Positions 8,176 to 15,374 of a stretch of DNA of 15,374 bases are shown one piece after another. The first letter of the stretch is position 1, and every line of letters starts with the position of its first letter. The position numbers were made by a program, and so were the translations under genes. Source of the stretch: Bacteroidia bacterium (GTDB taxonomy: Bacteria; Bacteroidota; Bacteroidia; AKYH767-A; OLB10); assembly GCA_025450095.1 (NCBI GenBank), contig JANWID010000078.1, forward strand, positions 1 to 15,374, given 5' to 3'. Below the pieces are notes generated by a model that saw nothing but the letters and a program-made list of their open reading frames with translations, had not been told where the DNA came from and made no database searches.

Positions 8176-8502
8176 TCACACGGCAAAGCTTTCACCGCAA
8201 CCACAGGTGCGGGAAGCATTGGGATTGTTGAATACAAACCCTTTTCCATTCAGGCCATCGGTAAACTCAAGTTGTGTTCCGATCAGATAAAGGAAACTCT
8301 TTTTATCACAGACTATTTTCACTCCCTTGTCTTCAAATAATTTGTCATCCGGTTTAAGTTCATTATCGAAGTCCAACACATAAGTAAGACCCGAACATCC
8401 TCCACCTGCAACACCAACTCTCACGAAAGCGTCCTCACTATGCTTCCCTTCAGTCCTGAGTATGAACAGTTTTTCTTTTGCTTTTTCTGTTACTGTTATC
8501 AT
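8176..8502 (-). CDS. sufA: SufA/IscA-type (HesB family) Fe-S carrier
   Basis: This A-type carrier takes Fe-S clusters from the SufBCD scaffold and passes them to apoproteins. The 108-residue size is standard. The three cluster-binding cysteines are present: Cys36 in GGGCSGLTY, and Cys100 and Cys102 in the C-terminal CGCGESF. The start ATG 8502 gives the usual N-terminus ([12 protein letters not shown]). It is the first gene of the operon, 48 bases ahead of sufB, with a candidate promoter just upstream. Family members SufA, IscA and ErpA cannot be separated by sequence alone; the name sufA rests on the operon context. Confidence 0.92.
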   Translation of the reverse strand: MITVTEKAKEKLFILRTEGKHSEDAFVRVGVAGGGCSGLTYVLDFDNELKPDDKLFEDKGVKIVCDKKSFLYLIGTQLEFTDGLNGKGFVFNNPNASRTCGCGESFAV

Positions 8503-8539
8503 TTTAAATGATTCTGATTTTTAGCGTTTTATGCTGGTA

Positions 8540-8570
8540 CAAAGATATGAATTTCCAGCTGATTTTATAA
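8540..8570 (-). promoter_or_regulatory. Candidate promoter of the suf operon
   Basis: On the minus strand TATCTTTG (8547-8540) is a perfect Bacteroidota -7 box (TAnnTTTG), 37 bases before the sufA ATG. The -33 region is weak: TTAT (8570-8567) stands 19 bases upstream where TTTG is expected. A weak -33 box could mean dependence on an activator or simply an imperfect promoter. No clear IscR- or Fur-type palindrome was seen beside it. Confidence 0.5.
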
Positions 8571-8609
8571 CACTACCGGGGTGTAATTGTTTGCCCTGAT
8601 TCTGGTCAT

Positions 8610-8640
8610 AAAAAAACCCCTTCAAAAATCGAAGGGGTTT
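8610..8640 (-). terminator. Intrinsic terminator of the PKD protein gene
   Basis: The minus strand forms a 10-bp perfect stem (8640-8631 with 8623-8614: AAACCCCTTC against GAAGGGGTTT) with a 7-base loop, followed by a run of seven T (8616-8610). It lies 31 bases past the PKD gene stop and just upstream of the suf promoter, so it insulates the suf operon from read-through. Confidence 0.9.
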
Positions 8641-8671
8641 CGCTAATGAATCTAACTAATTGACAAACAAT

Positions 8672-10285
8672 TTACTGGATTGTTATCTTCTTATGGGTAG
8701 TGAATCTGGTTGATTGAATCTCAATAACATACATACCTTTTGGTAATGAAGAAATATTGAGTTCCACTTCATGTCTTCCTGAAGTATAAATCGCTGCAGG
8801 GAAATTCAACATTTCCTGGCCAGCCATATTCATCAGGCTAAATGAAACTGAAGATTCTTCTGCTAAAGTAAATCCTGTTGTTACCTGATCAGAAGCAGGA
8901 TTCGGATAAATCATTACGTTTCCAACCGAAACTGGTTCAACTAGGCCTGTGGCACCAGGAACCACATTTATTGTAACAGGAACACTGCTGGATAACCTTA
9001 ACAACTGCCATGGATAGCATGTAGTACTGGTGCATCCGTTTCCATCGGTAATGGTAAGGCAAATGGTGTACAACCCCGGTGCATTATAAGTATGACTTGG
9101 GTAAGCTCCGGTACTGCTGGTTCCATCACCCCAACTCCAGGTATAAGTAATAGGAGCTGCTCCTGTTGCCAGGTTGTAAGCTATATAAGTGTGGGGTTGA
9201 GTCGTGTCAGGATAGAGCGCATAATTTGAAGAGCATCCCGATCCGCTTGTAATAGTTACGTTCTGGCAAGTGGTGCAGATTTGTCCGTTTGCAGTTACAA
9301 CAGTCAGGCAAACAGTATAGGTTCCGGGGTTGGCATAAGTATGAGTCGCTGTAGGTCCGCCTGTACCGGTACTACCGTCACCAAAATCCCATGTCCATGT
9401 AACGTTATTTTGTGCATTGGCAATAAATACAGATGTCGAAGGGCTGGTCTGGAATGTAAATGATGCATCACATAGCACACTGCCACCAATAAAAATTGAA
9501 TCGCAATACGTATCGGAACAATTTGCTACGGAATCGGTAATTGTCAGGCATACCAGGAAAGGACCCACACTGTTATAAGCATGCTGTGGGTTTTGAAGAG
9601 TCGAAGTATTACCATCACCAAATGTCCAGAGGAAAGAAGTTGGATTTCCCTGTGATTGATCTGTGAAATCAACCAGGGTTGTACCTGGAACCGGTGCTGA
9701 AGTAAAATAAGCCTGGCAACCTGATGAAGAGGGAACAGTTACGCTTTGACAGCTGTTGCAGGTGGTGCCGTTTGCATCTAAAACAGTCAGGCAAACAGTA
9801 TATGTACCGCTTCCATATGCATGAAATACACTGGCTCCGGTTCCTGCAGTTCCGTCACCAAAGCTCCAGGTCCAGGAAACATTATTAGCGCCACTAGCAA
9901 AAAACTGCACACCCTGAGGAGAAACAGTATAAGTAAAATTCGCATCACATACCGGTGGTACAAATCCGGTATAGGCGGTATCGCAATATGTATCAGTACA
10001 GGTTTGATTCTGGTAAACAGCAGTGATGGTAAGGCACGCATAAACAGTTGTGCCACCATTCACCGTAATTACCGGGTTCTGCAAGTTGGAAGTCTGTCCG
10101 GTGTTGAACGTCCAGCTCCAATTGGTGATAGTCCCCACAGTAAATGAGGAATCCGTAAACGCGATTACAGTACCGTTGGGAGTAGTTGTCACTGTGTACT
10201 GGAATCCCGCGTTGCAAGGCTGCTGCGCAAAAACCACGGAAGCAGTCAGGGTAAATAAAGCAATAAGTAGAGTTTTAAATTTCAT
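8672..10285 (-). CDS. Secreted five-PKD-domain protein with T9SS type-A sorting domain
   Basis: This is a predicted cell-surface or released protein. Residues 1-20 are a signal peptide (LLIALFTLTASVVFA). Five PKD-like modules follow, with cores at WSWTFNTG (56-63), WTWSFGDG (138-145), FLWTFGDG (218-225), WTWDFGDG (297-304) and YTWSWGDG (381-388). Each ends in a CLT(I/V) strand. Residues about 457-537 form a T9SS type-A sorting domain (MIYPNPASD, ISSLPKGMYVIEI, HKKITIQ), which targets cargo through the outer membrane and is then usually cleaved. There are exactly 20 cysteines, four per PKD module, in a strict pattern. Modules 1-2 and 3-4 are copies of one A-B pair. No catalytic domain is visible, so an adhesive or structural role is likely but unproven. 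It has its own promoter and terminator, so it is probably monocistronic. Confidence 0.9.
   Translation of the reverse strand: MKFKTLLIALFTLTASVVFAQQPCNAGFQYTVTTTPNGTVIAFTDSSFTVGTITNWSWTFNTGQTSNLQNPVITVNGGTTVYACLTITAVYQNQTCTDTYCDTAYTGFVPPVCDANFTYTVSPQGVQFFASGANNVSWTWSFGDGTAGTGASVFHAYGSGTYTVCLTVLDANGTTCNSCQSVTVPSSSGCQAYFTSAPVPGTTLVDFTDQSQGNPTSFLWTFGDGNTSTLQNPQHAYNSVGPFLVCLTITDSVANCSDTYCDSIFIGGSVLCDASFTFQTSPSTSVFIANAQNNVTWTWDFGDGSTGTGGPTATHTYANPGTYTVCLTVVTANGQICTTCQNVTITSGSGCSSNYALYPDTTQPHTYIAYNLATGAAPITYTWSWGDGTSSTGAYPSHTYNAPGLYTICLTITDGNGCTSTTCYPWQLLRLSSSVPVTINVVPGATGLVEPVSVGNVMIYPNPASDQVTTGFTLAEESSVSFSLMNMAGQEMLNFPAAIYTSGRHEVELNISSLPKGMYVIEIQSTRFTTHKKITIQ
9236..10216 (-). repeat. Internal A-B-A-B duplication within the PKD gene
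   Basis: PKD modules 1 and 3 share the tail C-x4-C (CTDTYCD, CSDTYCD), while modules 2 and 4 share the tail C-x2-C (CNSCQSVTV, CTTCQNVTI) and the run VCLTV. The offset is 161 residues. At DNA level an identical 21-bp stretch occurs at 9299-9319 and 9782-9802, exactly 483 bp (161 codons) apart. This shows that a two-module unit was duplicated, not single modules. Confidence 0.75.
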
Positions 10286-10340
10286 GTTCCTGATATATTA
10301 GATTGTTAGTTGATTTTGATAGTTCTGGTGAATTACGATG

Positions 10341-10372
10341 TAAATGTAAGACCTAAATAATGATCCCCCAAG
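10341..10372 (-). promoter_or_regulatory. Bacteroidota-type promoter of the PKD gene
   Basis: On the minus strand CTTG (10372-10369) is followed by 20 bases and TACATTTA (10348-10341). These are close to the TTTG and TAnnTTTG boxes, with one mismatch each and the normal spacing. Transcription would start near 10334, leaving a leader of about 50 nt before ATG 10285. Confidence 0.5.
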
Positions 10373-10390
10373 GACTAAATTAAACTCTTC

Positions 10391-11863
10391 TTACGCACTC
10401 ACATGCCTTTTTTTCCGTGGCAGCTTTTCCCGGAGCCAGTTGGCATAATTAATAATTTCATTATCGCTGTCAGTATCAATTCCATAATTTTCAATGAATT
10501 GAGTAATCTTTTTCAAAAGCTTCGGGGAGTTCTCCAGTTGGCCAAGACCTGGGAGAATCGTAATAAATTCTTTCTCTTTCAGGTATTCTGCCTTTTGTAA
10601 AAAATCCCGGAAATCCTTGCGGATCTTCAGAATACGGTATTCCACAAATTCCAGGTCATGAAGCTCATACCGGATCATTAGTTCAGCAACTGCAATTTTC
10701 ATCTGCAGGGCAGGATCAGCATTCCGGTAGCTGTCCAATTGGTATAACCGGGTCAGCGAACGTAATGATTCCCGGTAACGGTGCAGGTCGAAGTGAAGTA
10801 CCGCCAGATTCAGGTAGATGAAAATTTCGTAGAATGGCGTGGCTGTTATTTTCCTGTTCTCACGTATATCTTCCAGCACGCGAATGCCTTTTTCTTTATC
10901 GAGCTTGGAATAATTAATCACCAGGGAATTGTAGTAGAAGAATACATATTTATCATACAGAAATCTGCCGAATTCTTCCATGGCTTCCTTCAGCAATTCA
11001 GTATACTGAAGCGACTTCTGGAGCTTGTCATTCTTAAATAAGGAATTTACGAGATAAGTCAGCAGCTGCAGCTTGGTATCATGGTTGCCTTTGTTAAACA
11101 GTCCAAGCCGTGTAAATTCCCGGTAAGTTTTAAGGAGGTATTCTTCCAATGCCAGGTAATCGCGGTTTTGTAACAGAATCTGGCTAACGGCCGTGTAGAT
11201 ACGAAATCGGAATTTGGTACTTTTCCTGATTTCGGGATCATGGAGAAAATCATCAACTGTTTTCTGTAAAAGCACAACAACCGGCTGATCGCTTCGGGAG
11301 AAATTTTGAGTTACCTTAAGCCTGTAGCTCAGCACGGCAACAACGTCGTCGATACTACGCAGCTGGCGGATTTTCTCCTGGTTATCCTGTCGTTTACGGA
11401 TATATGTTTCCGGGTTGATATCGAGCTGTTCATGAGAAAGCCTGATGAATTCACCGAAGATGAGATCCAGCAGCTCGAAATTCTCAATGGATGCGGCACG
11501 TGACTCCGCTTTGCGAAGGAAATAAGCAGCCAGTTGTGTATTGCTGCGAGAAGAATAGAAGCGTGACAAGGCCAGGTGATTGATGGCTACGAGACTTTCT
11601 TCTTCATTGTAATGTTGCAACAACAGGCATTTATTCAGGTCGTTCATCAGGCGGTTGCGAAGCCTGTAAAACGCGTTCTTAGCTGCTCCGTCATAGAGTT
11701 TTTTAAAGATTTTTTGCTCGTCATAACCGGGTCCGTTCTTGCGGATATAGTCAAAGAGTAAGATATCTTTTCGTTCTCCCGATTGCATGCGTGAATGGTA
11801 AAGCTTGAAAAACCGCACTTCTTCTTTGTTCAGGTGGCTGATAATGGCCCCGACAGTATCCAT
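10391..11863 (-). CDS. Conserved-looking hypothetical protein, all-helical, TPR-like
   Basis: I do not recognise this 490-residue protein. It has no signal peptide or membrane segment, so it should be cytoplasmic. It is very rich in charged and leucine residues and reads as almost wholly alpha-helical. Helix-pair stretches look like degenerate tetratricopeptide repeats, for example LQYTELLKEAMEEFGRF, then YLNLAVLHFDLHRYRESL. The N-terminus (LNKEEVRFFKLYHSRM) and a basic segment (AFYRLRNRLMNDLNKCLL) could bind nucleic acid or a partner protein, but no known DNA-binding motif is visible. The C-terminus is strongly basic (LREKLPRKKRHVSA). ATG 11863 is the clear start, 91 bases from the divergent gene. 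Unbroken length and normal codon use support a real gene. The TPR-like impression suggests a scaffold or regulatory role; no specific function can be given. Confidence 0.85.
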   Translation of the reverse strand: MDTVGAIISHLNKEEVRFFKLYHSRMQSGERKDILLFDYIRKNGPGYDEQKIFKKLYDGAAKNAFYRLRNRLMNDLNKCLLLQHYNEEESLVAINHLALSRFYSSRSNTQLAAYFLRKAESRAASIENFELLDLIFGEFIRLSHEQLDINPETYIRKRQDNQEKIRQLRSIDDVVAVLSYRLKVTQNFSRSDQPVVVLLQKTVDDFLHDPEIRKSTKFRFRIYTAVSQILLQNRDYLALEEYLLKTYREFTRLGLFNKGNHDTKLQLLTYLVNSLFKNDKLQKSLQYTELLKEAMEEFGRFLYDKYVFFYYNSLVINYSKLDKEKGIRVLEDIRENRKITATPFYEIFIYLNLAVLHFDLHRYRESLRSLTRLYQLDSYRNADPALQMKIAVAELMIRYELHDLEFVEYRILKIRKDFRDFLQKAEYLKEKEFITILPGLGQLENSPKLLKKITQFIENYGIDTDSDNEIINYANWLREKLPRKKRHVSA

Positions 11864-11927
11864 TTTATTACTTTTGGATGCGTAAGATACTTAAAAAATC
11901 ATTAGTGCACTCCGCAAAGGGATTCCT

Positions 11928-11935
11928 TATTTTTG
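11928..11935 (+). promoter_or_regulatory. Candidate -7 box for the small T9SS cargo gene
   Basis: TATTTTTG matches TAnnTTTG and lies 19 bases before ATG 11955, implying a very short leader. No good TTTG is found 19-21 bases upstream, so only the -7 element is supported. It sits in the 91-base divergent spacer shared with the 490-residue gene. Confidence 0.35.
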
Positions 11936-11954
11936 TTTCATAAATTCTAAACAC

Positions 11955-12644
11955 ATGAACAATCGCATTTTCATTGCCGCGCTCTTCCTGGTGGCTAACC
12001 TGTTGATTTCCCGCCAGGGGATTTCCCAGGGTACCACCACGCTTCATGTAATTGATATGCCCGGTTTCCCGGACCTGCCACAGGATACGGTGTATGAGCA
12101 AAACACATATGCATTTAACATTGTTATTGCAAACAACACCAACATGATGGTCGCTGGAGGACTCAGCGTCGAAATTAAGGTGGATTCCATAACCACCACG
12201 CTGATCAGCAGCCCGGCAACCCAGATACAGGCCGGGGATACCACGACTCTAATTGTTCCAGTCTATAATTTTACCCAGCCGCAATTCAAGGTTGGGAATA
12301 ATATTGTGGTGGTCTGGCCTGCTGTGAATGGGTCGTTGATTCCAGTCGATTCTTTCATTACAAATGTGTTTTTCATCCCACTGAGTAGCCTCGGTACACA
12401 TGATCCTGCATCCCCTCAGTTGCTACTATATCCTGTTCCTGCATCCGGGCAGCTTCATTTTGAAACCAGTTCCGGAAATACAGTTGAGTACGTAAGAATA
12501 TTTGATATGTCCGGACACCTGGTTGTAGATTCAATAATGCCTGAAAACAGGAATATCGATATCTCAGGTCTCGAAAAAGGACTTTATATTATTGAAGCGG
12601 TTATGGATGGACGGATCATCCGGAAAAAATTCCTGAGGGATTAA
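11955..12644 (+). CDS. Small secreted protein with T9SS type-A sorting domain
   Basis: A 229-residue predicted T9SS cargo of unknown function. Residues 1-25 form a signal peptide (IFIAALFLVANLLIS, end near GISQG). Residues about 27-145 are beta-rich with no cysteines and no known catalytic motif. They resemble a single Ig/CARDB-like fold: YAFNIVIANNTN, then a strand containing AGDTTTLIVPVYNF, the usual pattern of such adhesive modules. Residues about 155-229 are a T9SS type-A sorting domain (LLLYPVPASGQLHFE, ISGLEKGLYIIEA, IIRKKFLRD). It starts at ATG 11955 and ends 57 bases before rsmI, on the same strand. A role in adhesion or as a cell-surface accessory is plausible, but not shown. Confidence 0.88.
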   Translation: MNNRIFIAALFLVANLLISRQGISQGTTTLHVIDMPGFPDLPQDTVYEQNTYAFNIVIANNTNMMVAGGLSVEIKVDSITTTLISSPATQIQAGDTTTLIVPVYNFTQPQFKVGNNIVVVWPAVNGSLIPVDSFITNVFFIPLSSLGTHDPASPQLLLYPVPASGQLHFETSSGNTVEYVRIFDMSGHLVVDSIMPENRNIDISGLEKGLYIIEAVMDGRIIRKKFLRD

Positions 12645-12694
12645 CCTATTCAATCCTGCCTGATTTTATATTAACAGGGAAGAGCAGTCTTTTT

Positions 12695-12702
12695 TACATT
12701 TG
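12695..12702 (+). promoter_or_regulatory. TACATTTG -7 box overlapping the rsmI start
   Basis: TACATTTG is a perfect match to TAnnTTTG. Its last base is the G of the GTG codon at 12702. If it is used, transcription would start around 12707-12710, so translation could not begin at GTG 12702. The -33 region (around 12671, TTAA) is poor. Confidence 0.35.
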
Positions 12703-13376
12703 TGACCTTGTCACGACTCATTCTCATTCCCACACCAATCGGTAACCTGGAAGATATCACGCTTCGGGCGATACGTATGCTAAAAGAAAGTGATGTTCTT
12801 CTTGCAGAAGATACACGAACTTCCCGGGTGTTGCTGCAACACTTTGGCATCGACAAAAAATTACTTGCGCATCATCAGCATAACGAACACCAGTCCACGC
12901 CAGAAGTTATCCGGATGTTGCAAGCAGGACAAACTGTTGCTTTGATCAGCGATGCAGGAACTCCGGGAATTTCTGATCCGGGTTTTCTGCTGGTGCGTGA
13001 AGCGATCAGGGCGGGAATTGAAGTAGAATGTTTGCCCGGACCTACAGCGTTTGTTCCTGCATTGATAGTATCCGGATTGCCTTGTGATAAATTTTATTTT
13101 GAAGGATTTTTACCTGTGAAAAAAGGCCGTCAAACACGGTTGAAAATACTGGCTGAAAAAGTTGAAACAATTGTTTTGTATGAATCACCTCATAAAATTG
13201 TAAAAACCCTGGAACAGCTTTGTGAATTTTTTGGAAGTGACCGCCCTGTTTCTCTTTCAAGGGAACTTTCTAAACTGCACGAAGAAACTTTACACGGAAC
13301 GTTGCTGGAACTCGTCAATCATTTTAAAAAGACAGAACCGAGAGGAGAGATGGTAATTGTGATTGGAGGTAAGTGA
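12702..13376 (+). CDS. rsmI: RsmI, 16S rRNA 2'-O-methyltransferase (C1402)
   Basis: RsmI uses S-adenosylmethionine to methylate the 2'-hydroxyl of C1402 in the decoding centre of 16S rRNA. The protein belongs to the tetrapyrrole methylase fold. Family motifs are in order: PTPIGNLEDIT (10-20), AEDTRTSRVLL (35-45), LISDAGTPGISDPG (81-94), LPGPTA (111-116) and LYESPHK further on. At 224 residues it lacks the C-terminal extension of the longer E. coli enzyme (286), as is usual in this phylum. There is no ATG start. GTG 12702 gives MTLSRLILIPTP; TTG 12708 gives MSRLILIPTP, which fits relatives equally well. A candidate -7 box overlaps the GTG, so the start is undecided. The gene may also be read through from the T9SS cargo gene 57 bases upstream. 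Confidence 0.93.
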   Translation: MTLSRLILIPTPIGNLEDITLRAIRMLKESDVLLAEDTRTSRVLLQHFGIDKKLLAHHQHNEHQSTPEVIRMLQAGQTVALISDAGTPGISDPGFLLVREAIRAGIEVECLPGPTAFVPALIVSGLPCDKFYFEGFLPVKKGRQTRLKILAEKVETIVLYESPHKIVKTLEQLCEFFGSDRPVSLSRELSKLHEETLHGTLLELVNHFKKTEPRGEMVIVIGGK

Positions 13377-13574
13377 GCATGCTTAATACGAATTGTCTAT
13401 TTTCCTAATGAACATGTTTATTCTTGACATACAGCATTTCTAATTTTTTTAAGCTAATCAATTCTTCTCTAGGCCGAAAGTTTAGCTTTTAAGGAATTAT
13501 AGGGCTTCCCCTGTAAAAATAAGTTTTGCATACTCTAATTCTTATCTTTACTATAACCCTATTTTTCTCATATT
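13377..13574. other. rsmI-pyc intergenic region
   Basis: These 198 bases contain no convincing gene or strong terminator. A 7-bp inverted repeat (AAGCTAA 13451-13457, TTAGCTT 13482-13488) has a 24-base loop and is weak. For pyc, TATCTTTA (13543-13550) resembles a -7 box, but the nearest TTTG (13525-13528) is only 14 bases away, against a normal 19-21. The promoter of pyc is therefore probably here but not pinned down. Confidence 0.4.
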
Positions 13575-15374
13575 ATGGATACAATAAGAAAATTGTTAGT
13601 CGCCAACCGTGGCGAAATCGCGATCAGGGCACTACGTGCAGCCACCGAACTAAGTATAAGAACCGTAGCAGTATTTACTTACGAGGATCGTTACTCATTA
13701 CATCGTTACAAAGCCGATGAGGCATACCAGATAGGTGGTGACGCAGAACCGCTGAAACCGTATCTTGATATTGAGGAAATTCTGAAAGTGGCAAAGGATA
13801 ACCAGGTAAATGCCATCCATCCAGGATATGGTTTTCTTTCAGAAAATGTACGCTTTGCGACACGTTGCCGGGAAGAGGGAATTATTTTCATTGGTCCATC
13901 ACCTGAATCCATGCAGATGCTGGGTGATAAGGTTGCTGCTAAAGCAGTTGCACGTAAAATCGGAATTCCACTTATTGAAGGTAGCGAAGAAGCCCTGACT
14001 ACTTATGAAATTGCATTAAAAGAAGCTCAAAGAATCGGGTTTCCCCTGATGATAAAAGCGGCAGCCGGGGGTGGCGGAAGAGGAATGCGGGTGGTCAGGA
14101 AAGAAGAAGATCTCGAAAAATCGTTCATGGAGGCCCGTCGGGAAGCCGGTAATGCTTTTGGCGATGATACTGTTTTCCTGGAGAAGTTCATCAATGATCC
14201 CAAGCATATTGAAGTTCAAATCCTGGGTGACCAGTCCGGCAACCGGGTACATCTTTTTGAACGCGATTGTTCCGTTCAGCGTCGTTTCCAAAAAGTGGTG
14301 GAGATAGCCCCGGCGCCAAACCTTAATTCGGAAATTAAAAAAGCACTTTATAATTATGCGCTTGATATTGCAGCTTCTGCTGATTATTACAATGCAGGGA
14401 CAGTAGAATTCCTGGTAGATAAGGATGAGAATATTTATTTCATTGAGGTTAATCCAAGGATACAGGTCGAACACACAGTAACGGAACAGGTAACGGGTGT
14501 GGATATAGTAAAATGTCAGATCCTCATTGCCGATGGAAAATCATTGGCGTCACCGGAAATTGATATCAAACACCAGGTTCAGATTCCATGTTTCGGGTAT
14601 GCCATCCAGTGCCGCATAACCACCGAGGATCCGAAGAATGAATTCAAGCCCGATTTTGGAACACTCATAGCATACCGGAATGCTGGTGGATATGGGATTC
14701 GGCTGGATGAGGGCAGCTCCTACCAGGGAGTTAAGATTTCTCCGTTTTTTGATTCCATGCTCGTCAAGATCACTGCAACCGGAAGAAGCCTGTCAGATGC
14801 CGCTCAGCGTATGCACCGGACGTTACTTGAGTTTCGCATTCGTGGCGTGCAAACCAACATCCCGTTTCTTGAAAACGTAATCCTTCATCCGGAGTTCCGG
14901 TCAGGAAAGTGCACCGTAAATTTCATAGGTAAATATCCAGACCTTTTTAAATTCAGAGCGAAACGTGACAGTGGTACAAGGATGTTGCGGTTTATTGCCA
15001 ATATCCTTGTAAATGGAAATTCAGACATAAAAACATTTGATAAGGAGAGAATTTTCAGGAAACCTGCTGTTCCTTCCGTTCCAGCCGGTGCCACAGTTTT
15101 ACCAGGGACAAAAAATAAACTCACGGAACTGGGACCGGTAAAATTTGCGGAATGGCTTAAGCAGGAAAAAAAGATCTACTATACCGATACAACATTCCGT
15201 GATGCACACCAGTCATTGTTGGCAACGCGGCTGCGTACCACCGATATGATGAAAGTTGCAAAACAGTTTGCCATAATGCATCCACAATTATTCAGCATGG
15301 AAGTTTGGGGTGGCGCAACATTCGATGTGGCTTTACGCTTTTTGCATGAATGCCCGTGGAAAAGGTTGCAATTG
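13575..15374 (+). CDS. pyc: Pyruvate carboxylase, N-terminal 600 codons (continues beyond the window)
   Basis: This biotin enzyme carboxylates pyruvate to oxaloacetate (ATP and bicarbonate dependent), refilling the TCA cycle. The frame is open from ATG 13575 (MDTIRKLLVANRGEIAIRA) to the right edge. The biotin carboxylase domain covers about residues 1-450, with Lys161 and the glycine-rich ATP-grasp loop GGGGRGM (165-171), RDCSVQRRFQKVVE, and the active-site EVNPRIQVEHT (291-301). A linker leads to the carboxyltransferase domain, whose start DTTFRDAHQSLLATR (538-552) includes Asp543, expected to bind metal, and is diagnostic for pyruvate carboxylase over acetyl-CoA carboxylase subunits. The rest of that domain and the biotin carrier domain should lie downstream, since the full enzyme is about 1150 residues. 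No frame damage is visible. Confidence 0.96.
   Translation, partial: MDTIRKLLVANRGEIAIRALRAATELSIRTVAVFTYEDRYSLHRYKADEAYQIGGDAEPLKPYLDIEEILKVAKDNQVNAIHPGYGFLSENVRFATRCREEGIIFIGPSPESMQMLGDKVAAKAVARKIGIPLIEGSEEALTTYEIALKEAQRIGFPLMIKAAAGGGGRGMRVVRKEEDLEKSFMEARREAGNAFGDDTVFLEKFINDPKHIEVQILGDQSGNRVHLFERDCSVQRRFQKVVEIAPAPNLNSEIKKALYNYALDIAASADYYNAGTVEFLVDKDENIYFIEVNPRIQVEHTVTEQVTGVDIVKCQILIADGKSLASPEIDIKHQVQIPCFGYAIQCRITTEDPKNEFKPDFGTLIAYRNAGGYGIRLDEGSSYQGVKISPFFDSMLVKITATGRSLSDAAQRMHRTLLEFRIRGVQTNIPFLENVILHPEFRSGKCTVNFIGKYPDLFKFRAKRDSGTRMLRFIANILVNGNSDIKTFDKERIFRKPAVPSVPAGATVLPGTKNKLTELGPVKFAEWLKQEKKIYYTDTTFRDAHQSLLATRLRTTDMMKVAKQFAIMHPQLFSMEVWGGATFDVALRFLHECPWKRLQL

Noticed and set aside
13424..13429. 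TTGACA resembling an E. coli -35 box upstream of pyc
   Set aside because: No TATAAT-like box at 17 bases, and the primary sigma factor of this phylum recognises TTTG/TAnnTTTG, as the other promoters here suggest.
13451..13488. Inverted repeat after rsmI as a terminator
   Set aside because: Stem of only 7 AT-rich base pairs, a 24-base loop and no T-run after it.
14016..14474. 152-codon minus-strand open frame within the pyc region
   Set aside because: It is antisense to the strongly conserved biotin carboxylase domain, with no family resemblance and no promoter.
1..15374. Mobile elements, defence systems, tRNA or other RNA genes
   Set aside because: No transposase, integrase, toxin-antitoxin, nuclease or tRNA-like fold was seen. 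The genes are core metabolism, Fe-S assembly and T9SS cargo.

Overview
The window looks like a chromosomal segment of a member of the Bacteroidota, probably a Chitinophagales- or Sphingobacteriales-like environmental lineage. Four signs point there: secreted proteins ending in type IX secretion (T9SS) type-A sorting domains, PKD-rich and Ig-like surface modules, a reprolysin-like secreted protease of the kind these bacteria carry, and promoters that fit the Bacteroidota TTTG/TAnnTTTG (-33/-7) consensus instead of TTGACA/TATAAT. The species cannot be named from sequence alone.

Layout. Positions 1-2969 (minus strand) hold a large secreted zinc metalloprotease that runs off the left edge. Its frame is open for 989 codons except for one in-frame TAA at 1779-1781, just after the catalytic domain. 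Positions 3173-8502 (minus strand) are a compact Fe-S cluster assembly operon transcribed sufA-sufB-sufC-sufD-sufS, with no sufE or regulator beside it. Two of its internal gaps contain unusual DNA: paired palindromes between sufB and sufC, and an eight-copy 12-bp tandem array between sufC and sufD. A strong intrinsic terminator at 8610-8640 separates the operon from a five-PKD-domain T9SS cargo protein (8672-10285, minus strand). This protein has a regular pattern of 20 cysteines and an internal A-B-A-B duplication. Next is an unrecognised 490-residue all-helical protein (10391-11863, minus strand).

Around 11.9 kb transcription diverges. A small secreted T9SS cargo (11955-12644, plus) is followed by rsmI, the 16S rRNA 2'-O-methyltransferase (12702-13376, plus). 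The first 600 codons of pyruvate carboxylase (13575 to the right edge, plus) complete the window.

The suf genes form one functional unit: SufS supplies persulfide sulfur, SufBCD builds the cluster, and SufA-type proteins carry it. The protease, the PKD protein and the small cargo share an export route by inference only. rsmI and pyc are housekeeping genes. I found no RNA genes, insertion sequences, CRISPR arrays, defence genes or phage genes, and no intergenic stretch over 300 bases. I see no clear new multi-gene system. The points most worth checking are the nonsense codon in the protease, the 12-bp array in the suf operon and the cysteine pattern of the PKD protein.
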